The notes beneath the pieces are model-generated. The model did no database searches. It was not told the DNA's origin and saw only the letters and a list, made by a program, of their open reading frames with translations. Shown here in pieces: positions 35,631 through 46,049 of a stretch of DNA of 64,000 nt; the stretch's first letter is position 1; each line of letters begins with the position of its first letter. The translations under genes were made by a program, and so were the position numbers. The stretch covers positions 17,540,911-17,604,910 of the forward strand of contig CM046844.1 of the NCBI GenBank assembly GCA_025618425.1. The letters are read 5' to 3'. This DNA is from Heliocidaris tuberculata (taxonomy: Eukaryota > Echinodermata > Echinoidea > Camarodonta > Echinometridae).

Positions 35631-35823
35631 CCAAGGACACCTTCAAACTAGTTTGCAGGCACAAACCCTGGTCAGTCGTAAAAGAGTGTCTGCACTGTAA
35701 GACTACCATAGGCCATGTACTATAGCTGCTCCTGACATGCCCAGAAGGTAGCTGAATTAGGCTTCTCTCAAGACTGATTTTCTGATAAAGTGTCAAATTA
35801 GGGTCTGTGCTTGCAGACTACCT
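35631..35823. mobile_element. TIR MITE, GCAGGCACAGACCCT type, copy 2
   Basis: GTTTGCAGGCACAAACCCTG faces TAGGGTCTGTGCTTGCAGAC. Confidence 0.65.
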
Positions 35824-35824
35824 T

Positions 35825-36630
35825 CAAACAGTGATCTTGCTGACAAAACTAGACGTACAGTGTATGTAATGGCAAACATGATTTGTACCATTTATAAGGT
35901 CATTAATTGGTCATAATTTTATTCACAAAATTCTACATCTTAAAAAAATATCAATTTGTTAGTAAGAAATATATATGTACATAAAAATCATACATTCAAG
36001 AAAAATACAACCATATAAGGAAACACAAGGAAGTTTACTAACATCTTCTGATGTCTTTTCTGCAGGATCTATTACCATTTTCAAAGGATTTAACAATTGG
36101 GTTGTCATAAATATGAAGATATATTTGTAGCAGTTGAGCTAAACTAGAAAATAATATTCTGAAATTCTTGGATGACAGAGTTACTTGGCTTAGCACATTA
36201 ATCAGTCTCTGATGAAGTGCCTTCATTATATACTGTTACAAAAAAGGAATAGGGTGTCTACTTTTTTTTCTTTCTACAAGAATCCTGCATAGAAACACTT
36301 CAAAAATCTTTTAAAAATCATAGCCAGATTCAATGACATATGATTCAATTACATTCAATTACATACTACATAGGGCAAAAGTCTAAAGCATGCCCTGCTC
36401 CTACAAGATAATTACAATAGGGGATATTAACTTTACGATTATCAAAATCTATCAGTTCACCTCAGATCTTTCCCAGAGTGCATAAACTAATAAAAATTCT
36501 AAGACATGCCCTCACAACGATTGCTCTGTGTCAATTTTGTACACTCCTGACCTGGACCAAACACTATAACAAACTTTAACCCTTACCCTAACCCTATCCT
36601 AAAACCCAATGGCAACCCTCGCCTTATACA
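35825..36630. other. Non-coding DNA
   Basis: AT-rich, telomere-like TTACCCTAACCC at 36585. No exon recognised. Confidence 0.45.
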
Positions 36631-36631
36631 T

Positions 36632-36826
36632 ACCTGCCAACTGTCCCTATTTAATAGGGACAATCCGGAATTTGGTAAAAGAAAGAGCCACTTCTACCAC
36701 TGTGTCCCTATTTTTGCAAAAATCTGTCTCTAGTAATGTATAGGAAACTCAGAAATGTCCCGATTTTCAGCCTCTGGCTTGTCATTTGTCCCTATTTTCT
36801 TGGGTTTCAGGGTTGGCAGGTCTGCT
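36632..36826. mobile_element. ~195-bp TIR MITE (ACCTGCCAAC)
   Basis: ATACCTGCCAACTGTCCC faces GGGTTGGCAGGTCTG; internal GTCCCTATTT repeated in both halves. Confidence 0.65.
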
Positions 36827-36851
36827 TATATCATTGACAAAATAAAGTCAA

Positions 36852-36997
36852 GGGCCCTGTTTCCTAAAACTTGCTATCAGTAACAACTGCCACGTTTCTA
36901 CGACAAAGTTGCTCCCAGCCAATCAGATGCAAGGATTTCAGCAGCTTATAACAGTTACTGCAACTTGTCATTGAATAATTTTTATGAAACAGGGTCC
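36852..36997 (-). mobile_element. GGGCCC MITE, TTCATAAAACTTG type, copy 4
   Basis: GGGCCCTGTTTCCTAAAACT to TTTATGAAACAGGGTCC; the core AGCCAATCAGATGCAAGG runs in reverse orientation to copies 1-3. Confidence 0.85.
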
Positions 36998-36999
36998 AG

Positions 37000-37480
37000 A
37001 GCAGTAGTCGCCCAACATATGTCGAAGCACTAAATTTGAAACATATTACTTACATCATGTATACATCATGTGCATGCAGAAATTTACTGTGCATTATTAC
37101 ATACATTCTACATCTACATGTATGTATTTCTAACAGAAATGAATCATTATTTACTTGGTACTTACAGAAGTTACAGTTCGTATTAAATTATTCGGAGGCA
37201 ACATGAACTACTCAAAATCTGTCCAAAATGACGGCAGTCACAGCATAATAACAAGAAGTAAAGACAAAGAGCATGAAGAGAAAAATGAAATCTGTACATT
37301 TACAACCATTCTTGTCATGATGTCAAACAAATCTGTTCTTTTGATATTTGCAGGAAACCTTTCCTATTTATTTAACAAAAAATCTTTTTTCCCCTTTGAA
37401 TTTCAAGATGCATGCACAACTATAACCACTTTCATTTCCAATTGAAAATATTGGACAGTATCTTCAATAAGCACACAGAA
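37000..37480. other. Non-coding DNA
   Basis: Nothing recognised. Confidence 0.4.
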
Positions 37481-37485
37481 TAGCA

Positions 37486-37802
37486 TGGGCGCAAATCCGG
37501 GGGGGGGGGGGGGGACAGGGGGACATGTTCCCCTCCCCCCACCTTTTTGAAGATAGGCGAATGTCCCCCCACCTTTTTGAATAACTCTTTTTTTTTGTGT
37601 GTGTACTTGTCAGAGAATTTTGGAGGCGAATGTCCCTCCCACCTTGTTGAATAACCTTTTTTTTTTTTGTTTTGTTTTTTTGCTTGACAGAGAATTTTGG
37701 AGGCGAATGTCCCCCCACCTTTTTTGTTTTGCTTGTCAGAGAATTTTGGAGGCGAATGTCACCCCCCCCCCCCCAAATTTCAAAATGGATTTGCGCCACT
37801 GC
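37486..37802. repeat. TIR repeat with ~75-bp internal units
   Basis: TGGGCGCAAATCC at the left and GGATTTGCGCCA at the right. The interior has four units with TTTTGGAGGCGAATGTC and poly-T/poly-C stretches. Confidence 0.65.
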
Positions 37803-37871
37803 AAAATAGCACCTTCAATAAGCACACAAAATAGAACAAACAATATAGCACCAAATTACATTGTATCATCA

Positions 37872-37942
37872 TCTGCTGAAAGGCAGAAGGGCGTTAACTT
37901 GTATTCTTTACAAGTTAATGCCCTTCTGGCTCTCAACAGTCA
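37872..37942. repeat. AGAAGGGCGTTAACTTG hairpin
   Basis: AGAAGGGCGTTAACTTGTA faces TACAAGTTAATGCCCTTCT with a 5-nt loop; the outer parts share AGCCAGAAGGG with 27750 and 9286. Confidence 0.7.
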
Positions 37943-37944
37943 AA

Positions 37945-38786
37945 ATGGACTCTCTGTAAGATCGAGAAACATGATCATGCATAAATGGATGACCAACTTG
38001 AGGAACATTCATTTTCATTCTAATGAAACTATCCTTCTATAATCTATCTAGAAATTAGGGTTACAAAAGTCACAAATATTATTTTTTAGCATTGCCTTTG
38101 ACAAGAATTGGCTGGACAAGAGAGAATTGCACCTTTTCTGGCAAGTTGACTGGAAGATATGGAGAACCTCAAACTACAGCATCAGCTGCCATTCCTAGAC
38201 AGAAAACAGTTACCTTGCTCACTTAAATTTACCAAAATTATCAAAAGTTGGCCATTTTTAATTATTCAATAAAGTGATAATAAAACAAAATATTCAGTAA
38301 AAATTAATTCAAGTTGTTATATTGTAATAATTGGGAATAATATGCTCATTAATATATAACGATTCTGTATTTAATGGGAAAAAATACAACATACAAACTG
38401 AATAACATAAGCACATCTTTGGATTCTATTATAAAGGTCATTATAATTTCAGTGATTCTTAATACAAAAAAATATACAAGTAATAGAATTTTGGTAGAAA
38501 AAGTACACAAGTTACAATGGTATTTGATGACATAAGCTATTACATTTGTTATAACTCAGGCAAGTTTTTGACAAAAGCAAGACTGGAGCTTACTGAAAAT
38601 TATATTTAAGAAAAAAGTTACAACGCTTTTCACTGAGAACTTATTGATGAATTCGGATAGGAGGGTTGATTATCTGATAAAAGATGAAACAACTAATTTC
38701 ACAATTGTCCCATATACCCTGGTTCATGTGAGTTCAGTCCATCTAACAAACCTCCTGGAGGTGACTTGGATTAATTCCAATTTCAA
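37945..38786. other. Downstream of B3GALT6 copy 1
   Basis: AT-rich region expected to hold the 3' UTR on the - strand. No clear AATAAA was assigned. Confidence 0.45.
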
Positions 38787-39773
38787 TTAGGGAACACCTT
38801 GTACCCTTTCACAGCACTCCGAGGGTGGTTTATTCCAGTTGTAAACGTAAGATTGCCGGAGTTGCTCTTCCTTTTGGCACATTTTTCCATTCTTCTGCAA
38901 GTGGCTCCATTTTTCCTTCAGCTCCTGACTTGTCTGTTTGTGAGAGATGAGGTACACGTTGCGACAGCCTCGTGATTTGTACTCTGTATCAAAGCGAGGA
39001 TCATGCTCCCGATCGACATCAACTGCAGCTAGCCATGAACCTAGTGATATATCTTCCGCGTTGTACTTCTTGAGCATCTTGGCATTGATGGCAACATAGT
39101 GGATTAAATCGCTGGATAAAACGTATCCACCACCGATGGCAAATGGAAGATAGTGGTCACAGAGGACCCAGTCGTTTTCGGCATACTTTCCACGGGTATG
39201 TGCGTGCTGACGTCCATCAAAGAATCCCCAGTACAGCTTCTCATGGTTCTTGCTGCGAAGCTCCCGGGACAGAGCGTCCAACCTGACCAGGGAGTCATCA
39301 TCAACCTTCAGCACAAAGTTGGTGTCCACGTGTCTGTCAACCCAAACGAAGGAATCAATGAGCTTCTGGGTGTTTGACTTGATGTTTTCCTGGACTGAGG
39401 CCAGGAGAAGGAGATCGTGGTGCAGAGCACTCTCCTTCTCCAGCTGCTTCTTCTCCTCGCCGGACAGTCCATGCGTCCCGATCACGAACTTGATGATGAT
39501 GTCTTTGGTCCTCTTGGTCATCCATGTCTCACGGATGGTGTACCTCCGTGCGTCCAGTAGAGGTCCAGACATGATGAGTACAACAAGGAATGCAGAATGG
39601 TCACGCTTGACCGACTTCAGGCCCTCGTTGGAGACGCGGCTGTTGTCCTGCGGAGGACACTCTGGAGGAGGACCAGGACTGCACTTGGACATGTAAACCA
39701 TGACTCCAGCCAATGACAGGAGTGGGACAATGAGAAGGAGGGTCAGAGCTTGGGACTTGGCCTTCCGTGCCAT
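38787..39773 (-). CDS. B3GALT6: Beta-1,3-galactosyltransferase 6, copy 1
   Basis: 328-residue glycosyltransferase (GT31 family; human protein 329 residues). It is the Golgi enzyme that adds the second galactose of the GlcA-Gal-Gal-Xyl linker joining glycosaminoglycans to core proteins. Visible parts: a short basic N-terminus, one membrane anchor at about residues 9-28 (type II topology), a stem, then the catalytic domain with RETW near 81, the metal-binding DxD motif KVDDDS (DDD 158-160), WGFFDGR, GGGYVLS, EDISLG (240-245), HDPRFDTEY, SRGC and a C-terminal ECCERVQGVP, matching human QCCQRREGIP. The start is the ATG at 39773 in a strong context (GACCATGG), 33 nt after a good acceptor (TTTTCTCTCTCACAG) at 39807. 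An in-frame extension upstream crosses that acceptor and has no ATG, so it was not used. A second copy lies 14 kb upstream on the same strand. Confidence 0.94.
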   Translation of the reverse strand: MARKAKSQALTLLLIVPLLSLAGVMVYMSKCSPGPPPECPPQDNSRVSNEGLKSVKRDHSAFLVVLIMSGPLLDARRYTIRETWMTKRTKDIIIKFVIGTHGLSGEEKKQLEKESALHHDLLLLASVQENIKSNTQKLIDSFVWVDRHVDTNFVLKVDDDSLVRLDALSRELRSKNHEKLYWGFFDGRQHAHTRGKYAENDWVLCDHYLPFAIGGGYVLSSDLIHYVAINAKMLKKYNAEDISLGSWLAAVDVDREHDPRFDTEYKSRGCRNVYLISHKQTSQELKEKWSHLQKNGKMCQKEEQLRQSYVYNWNKPPSECCERVQGVP

Positions 39774-39806
39774 GGTCGGGTATAGTCTGACAAAAGGATC
39801 TTGTCT
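39774..39806 (-). other. 5' UTR part of B3GALT6 copy 1 coding exon
   Basis: On the - strand a pyrimidine tract and CACAG precede base 39806, followed by 33 nt of leader to the ATG. This implies at least one non-coding 5' exon further upstream. Confidence 0.65.
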
Positions 39807-39829
39807 CTGTGAGAGAGAAAAATGCAAAC

Positions 39830-40868
39830 AAGAGAAAGCTTTAGTTTAATGAAAATGAGCTTCTTGCTAATGTCATTTATTAACCAATTAGTAAAAAATA
39901 AAAAAATAACTATGTAAACATAATGCTTAAACAAAGAAAAGAAAAAAAAAGGGAGTAAAACTTCAAAGTTTTAAATTTTGAAACATCTGCAAAAATCAAA
40001 ACAGAAATTCAGTATTGCAAGTTGTTATTAAATTACCTGAAACTTGGTGATAATATAGTGCTAGATCTCCTGTGGAATTTTATTTTGAGATGTTACTGTT
40101 TGGAAATATATTGATGATGGATAGTGCTGTTTTTCAGGAATAGCAGCAGCAGTGGTAAAAACAGGAAAGAGAGTAATACCTTAAGTGGTGACTGGTTAGG
40201 AATAAATTGGATTTGAGATAGCGGTCACTAGTGAGAGACAGTGAAGCGATGATGCTGATGAAGATGTAAGGATGGGCATGATGAAACTGATATATGGTTC
40301 TTGACAATGGAGAAAGAGGAAAAGAAGAAGATAGATAGTAACACTGAAATGGTGTTATGTCTGATATAAATGAGGGTCAAAGTATGATGAGGATCATGAT
40401 GATGATGATGATAATAATAACACTAAAGATACTAATGAAGGTAATAATAATAATAATATTTATAATAATGAATCCTTTTGCCTCAGCCTATTGTTATGAA
40501 TCCTCCTTAATGCACGGTAATTCTTTCCCCGTAACGTTCGAATTTCTATTGTGACGGAATAAACCGCATTGTTAGGATTCCCCTAACGTAGGAAATAATG
40601 TTGTAACAACAACAACAACAACAACAACAGTAATAATAATAATAATAATAATTATAATAATAATAATAATAATTATAATAATAATAATAATAATAATGTT
40701 TCTCATATAGCGCTTTACCACTTACAATGTAACCAACTGAAGCACTTACAGCATAATAATAACAAAAATATGTATGAATAATTAAAACAAAAATAATACT
40801 ACAAAATAATCATAATCATACATAATGCATGTAATAATGATAACTATGATAATAAAAATGATGGAAGA

Positions 40869-40907
<39 letters not shown>

Positions 40908-41140
40908 TGATGATGATGATGATGATGATGATAATGACCATGATGACATAGTAAAACTAATAATGATGATGATAAAATAAATGATAGCACGATAGTCTAG
41001 ATTATAAAAAAAAATAGAAAAGGGTCAAAGACAGAGCCCACCATTAAATCTATAAGCATACACCTGCCTTCAAAAATATTTCATGAGAATCAATGTGGCC
41101 TATCGATCTGCATATCAAAAGGTTAGCAAATGCAAATACA
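39830..41140. other. B3GALT6 copy 1 intron region with triplet microsatellites
   Basis: (ACA)n then (TAA)n at 40606-40697 and (GAT)n at 40870-40935, otherwise AT-rich. Probably the intron between the non-coding 5' exon and the coding exon. Confidence 0.6.
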
Positions 41141-41144
41141 TGAC

Positions 41145-41316
41145 GGCAATATCGTGAAATAGGCCCCGCTTCAAAAATTTTCTAAGTTTTTTAGGATAAG
41201 GGTTTAATAGGGTTAGGTATTTTAGGATTAGGATTAGGGTTTACAATTACTCAGCGGATTAGGGTTAGGGTTAGGGTTAGGGTTAGGGTATGGTGGGGCC
41301 TATATCACGAGTATGC
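41145..41316. mobile_element. 172-bp TIR MITE with internal (TTAGGG)5
   Basis: CGTGAAATAGGCCCC faces GGGGCCTATATCACG near the ends, inside GGCA/TGCC. The middle has degenerate then five perfect TTAGGG units (41259-41288). Confidence 0.7.
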
Positions 41317-41319
41317 CAT

Positions 41320-42780
41320 ACATGACATATATTATCACATCCATGACATTATGCATGAATGAACATGATACATGATAAGATAAAGATAATTCATTATAAT
41401 CTACAACTCTCTTCGATGTCGCCATTATCAAGCTGCAATACTTACCCAGCTCACTGCACAAGTGCTATCTCGATCTCCCACAAAAACATCCCCGATCATC
41501 CCAAATTCACAGGATTAGATTTTGCCAACCATCCCCATCATCATCAGTGCAATATCATCCACCAGCGATGTAAATGCGAATTGTTCGTGCTTACGTGGCA
41601 GGGCTAGCACAGAATGTCCGGAGGGGATGTACTGTACTGCCAAAATCTTCTGAACTTACATCGGAAGTATTGTAAGCAATGAGGTTCAATGTTAGAGGTT
41701 ACTTAAAAACCCAATGCACAACCTTGAATGTCTCATAAAGTATTCATCTGGTGAGAAGTTTACAATGTGTTAGTTTGAAAACAAGATTGAAAGAAGAAAA
41801 ATGTAACTAACCTTCACGGTTCTACGACTTCGCGACTCCAGCGTTGACAATTTCTACCACCACACGTATTCAAAATTGATACCACCACCAGTGACTCTTC
41901 TTCAGAGAGTGTAGTGATGCCTGATGCAGTGCGTCGAGTGAAAGTTTTGGGGTTAATGCCGATGCCAGACGGCCCTAATAATCGTTATTTCATCTTGGGA
42001 AATACTTTTGATTACGACAGGTATCCGGGGAATGTAAACGAGTTTATTTTATCGCTAGATAGCTCTAGCCTAGGTAAACCTGAGCAACCGGCCTCTTTTG
42101 TCTGATCATTCAACGATCGAATGTAGAAACAATTACACTACCATGCCAGTACCACTTTGACGGGGTACGTGCATTCATGTATTGAAACTTACCGACGGTG
42201 CGATTTCCTGTCACCGAATTTGAGATGAGGTCAGCGGGCAGAGAACGATTTCCCCGATTTCCAGGCTCTACAACTTGGAGGTCAATAACAGGCTAATGAG
42301 GGAAGGTGGGCAGAGTCAGGCTTTTTGAAGAAGAGCTAGGGGTTGGGGATATATTACTAAGTTTGGAAAGTGATTTCAGACGTAACCATGGCTACGGAAA
42401 ATGACGAGGACTGCGTATATCTTGGGTTGGGATGGCTTTGGGGGCTTTGGATTTAGAGGTATATTATTTTCTCTTCAGGCGGATAATTATAGGCTAGGCC
42501 TCATGATTATGCCAGTACAGTTATCGATCACCACTTTCATCAACTTTTCTTTGATGATATATCAATTTAACTCATATAATTAACAACCAATCTGTCAATG
42601 AAACAGGAATATTCTAAACAGTATTTGGCTCACCCAGACATCATTGTCGCCAAATCTATTTTGACGGGTGGGAAGCCACTGTAAAGAGCAAGAATATTTT
42701 TGTGTGTGAGACTAAGCCGACCTGGCGGTATACTTTAATATTAATTGATAAATACATTTCATTTCACTTTATTTTCGACA
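41320..42780. other. Probable 5' region of B3GALT6 copy 1
   Basis: Unique-looking sequence with candidate - strand donors near 41816 and at 42192. A + strand frame at 41914-42105 has no recognised domain. No TATA box assigned. Confidence 0.45.
42193..42330 (-). other. Candidate non-coding 5' exon of B3GALT6 copy 1
   Basis: The - strand shows an excellent donor, CCGTCG then GTAAGTTT, with its last exon base at 42193. The sequence behind it is less AT-rich than its surroundings. It sits 2.4 kb before the coding-exon acceptor. The transcription start is not visible, so the outer boundary is a guess. A weaker alternative donor (GTGAAG then GTTAGT) lies near 41816. Confidence 0.4.
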
Positions 42781-44090
42781 AGGGATGAATCGAGACATGT
42801 GCCGAGCTTCTACCCACCTCTCTCTTTCTCTATAGCTTCTCCTCACTCTCTCTAGCTTATATCCCCACTCTCTCTTTCTGTGCCTCTCCCTCGATCGCAT
42901 CTCATCCGGGCCTTTCTTTCTCAAGCTTCTCCTCACTCTCTCCTGCCCATCTCTATATAGTTTCCCTCATCCCCCTCTGTAGCTTCCCCTCACCCTTTCT
43001 TTATCTATACACTCTCTCTCTTTCTTCTCCCTCTCTCTACTGTAACGTCCCCACTCTCTCTTTCTCCCCCCCCCCTCGCGTGTCTCAGTACCCTCTATTT
43101 CTCCCCTCTCTAGGTCCTTCCTAGGCTCTCTTTCTCCCCCTCTCTCTTGGTCCCCTGCCTCACTCTCTCTAGCTTCTCATCATCCTTTCTTTCATCCCCT
43201 CTATTTCTCCCCCTCTCTTGCTCCTTACAAGGCTCTCTTCCTCCCCCCCCCCCTCTTGGTCCCTGCCTCAATCTCTCTAGCTTCTCCTCATCCTTTCTTT
43301 CTTCTCCCTCTATTTCTCCCCTCTCTAGCTTCTTCCTATAGGCTCTCTTTCTTCCCCAATCTCTTTAGCTTCTCATCATCCTTTCTTTCTTCCCCTCTAT
43401 TTCTCCCCTCTCTTGCTTCTTCCTAGGCTCCCCCTCTCTCTTGGTCCCCTGCCTTAATCTCTCTAGCTTCTCATGATCCTTTCTTTCTTCTCCCTCTTTT
43501 TCTCCCCTCTCTTGCTTCTTCCTAGGCCCCCCCCCCTCTCTTGGTCCCCTGCATTAATCTCTCTAGCTTCTCATCATCCTTTCTTTCTTCTCCCCTCTAG
43601 CTTCTTCTATCTTCTCCTCATCCTCTCTTTCTTCTCTCTCTATTTCTCCCCTCTCTGCTCCTTACGAGGCTCTCTTTCATCCTCTCTCTAGCTTCTCATC
43701 ATCCTTTCTTTCTTCTATTTCTCCCCCTCTCTAGCTCCTTCTATGCTCTCTCCTCATCCTCTCTTTCTTCTCTCTCTACTCTCTCTCCCCTCTCTGTAGC
43801 TCCTCCTTTCTTTCACTCCCCTCTCTCTTTCTCCTCCCTCTCTCTTGGCTCCTTAAAGGCTCTCTTCCTCCTCCCCCCCCTCTGGTCCCTGCCTCAATCT
43901 CTCTAGCTTCTCCTCATCCTTTCTTTCTTCTCCCTCTATGTCTCCCCTCTCTAGCTTCTTCCTATAGGCTCTCTTTCTTCCCCAATCTCTTTAGCTTCTC
44001 ATCATCCTTTCTTTCTTCCCCTCTATTTCTCCCCTCTCTTGCTTCTTCCTAGGCTCCCCCCTCTCTCTTGGTCCCCTGCCTTAAAGGTCA

Positions 44091-44588
44091 TGTAAAGTTT
44101 TGGTAAGACCTCAAAAACTGTTCGTCAGATTTCTTCAATTTTTGTTGATAAATAGCAAGATACTAGCAATACTAAGACACTGTGAAGATTTCGCCTCCTA
44201 AAGTTTAATATTAAACAAATAAGAGGCAAAAACTAATTTATGTGCCGGGACAGGCACGTAAAATCCCAACAAAGGCAGCATGTGCTATACACTGTACACA
44301 CACGTGTAAAACCAATGATGAGTAGCTACACACAGTGCACACACGCTGTCTCTATGCGAAGCCCCAAGATTGCTGTGCGGGGAGCCGTCGGGGTGGAAGG
44401 GTCCTAGCATATAATGGCAGTCATCAAGCATTCCTTACAGATATTTACACTGAAATTCACGAGAAATCATAGATGGAATACCAAATGATCTCTTACAGAC
44501 ATCTTTTGATACAAGGAGAACAACATGAGACTATATTTAACATGTTTCTTTCCAATTTCCTTTTTGCTACCAAACTGTACATGAGCTT
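44091..44588 (+). mobile_element. Family E MITE inside the minisatellite, first copy
   Basis: Matches 29443-29946. The left junction is CCCTGCC then TTAAAGGTCATG; the right is CATGAGCTT then CTCTCTAG. Neighbouring units have CCCTGCCTTAATCTCTCTAG, the apparent empty TTAA site. Confidence 0.92.
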
Positions 44589-45541
44589 CTCTCTAGCTTC
44601 TCATGATCCTTTCTTTCTTCTCCCTCTTTTTCTCCCCTCTCTTGCTTCTTCCTAGGCTCTCCCCCCCCCCTCTTGGTCCCCTGCCTTAATCTCTCTAGCT
44701 TCTCATCATCCTTTCTTTCTTCTCCCTCTTTTTCTCCCCTCTCTTGCTTCTTCCTAGGCTCCCCCCCCCCCCTCTCTTGGTCCCCTGCCTTAATCTCTCT
44801 AGCTTCTCATGATCCTTTCTTTCTTCTCCCTCTTTTTTTCCCCTCTCTTGCTTCTTCCTAGGCCCCCCCCCCTCTCTTGGTCCCCTGCCTTAATCTCTCT
44901 AGCTTCTCATGATCCTTTCTTTCTTCTCCCTCTTTTTTTCCCCTCTCTTGCTTCTTCCTAGGCCCCCCCCCCCTCTCTTGGTCCCCTGCCTTAATCTCTC
45001 TAGCTTCTCATGATCCTTTCTTTCTTCTCCCTCTTTTTTTCCCCTCTCTTGCTTCTTCCTAGGCCCCCCCCCCCTCTCTTGGTCCCCTGCATTAATCTCT
45101 CTAGCTTCTCATCATCCTTTCTTTCTTCTCCCCTCTCTAGCTTCTTCTATGCTTCTCCTCATCCTCTCTTTCTTCTCTCTCTATTTCTCCCCTCTCTGTA
45201 GCTCCTTACTAGGCTCTCTTTCTCCCCCTCTCTCTTGGTCCCCTGCCTCACTCTCTCTAGCTTCTCATCATCCTTTCTTTCATCCCCTCTATTTCTCCCC
45301 CTCTCTTGCTCCTTACAAGGCTCTCTTCCTCCCCCCCCCCCCTTGGTCCCTGCCTCAATCTCTCTAGCTTCTCCTCATCCTTTCTTTCTTCTCCCTCTAT
45401 GTCTCCCCTCTCTAGCTTCTTCCTATAGGCTCTCTTTCTTCCCCAATCTCTTTAGCTTCTCATCATCCTTTCTTTCTTCCCCTCTATTTCTCCCCTCTCT
45501 TGCTTCTTCCTAGGCTCCCCCCTCTCTCTTGGTCCCCTGCC

Positions 45542-46049
45542 TTAAAGGTCATGTAAAGTTTTGGTAAGACCTCAAAAACTGTTCGTCAGATTTCTTCAAT
45601 TTTTGTTGATAAATAGCAAGATACTAGCAATACTAAGACACTGTGAAGATTTCGCCTCCTAAAGTTTAATATTAAACAAATAAGAGGCAAAAACTAATTT
45701 ATGTGCCGGGACAGGCACGTAAAATCCCAACAAAGGCAGCATGTGCTATACACTGTACACACACGTGTAAAACCAATGATGAGTAGCTACACACAGTGCA
45801 CACACGCTGTCTCTATGCGAAGCCCCAAGATTGCTGTGCGGGGAGCCGTCGGGGTGGAAGGGTCCTAGCATATAATGGCAGTCATCAAGCATTCCTTACA
45901 GATATTTACACTGAAATTCACGAGAAATCATAGATGGAATACCAAATGATCTCTTACAGACATCTTTTGATACAAGGAGAACAACATGAGACTATATTTA
46001 ACATGTTTCTTTCCAATTTCCTTTTTGCTACCAAACTGTACATGAGCTT
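45542..46049 (+). mobile_element. Family E MITE inside the minisatellite, second copy
   Basis: Virtually identical to 44091-44588 and in identical flanks, so it arose by duplication of the array block, not by a second insertion. Confidence 0.92.

Noticed and set aside
39104..39696. Both-strand frames within B3GALT6 copy 1
   Set aside because: Shadows of the conserved coding frame; no independent homology.
41914..42105. 63-codon + strand frame near the B3GALT6 5' region
   Set aside because: No family similarity recognised; it overlaps the presumed 5' region of the - strand gene.
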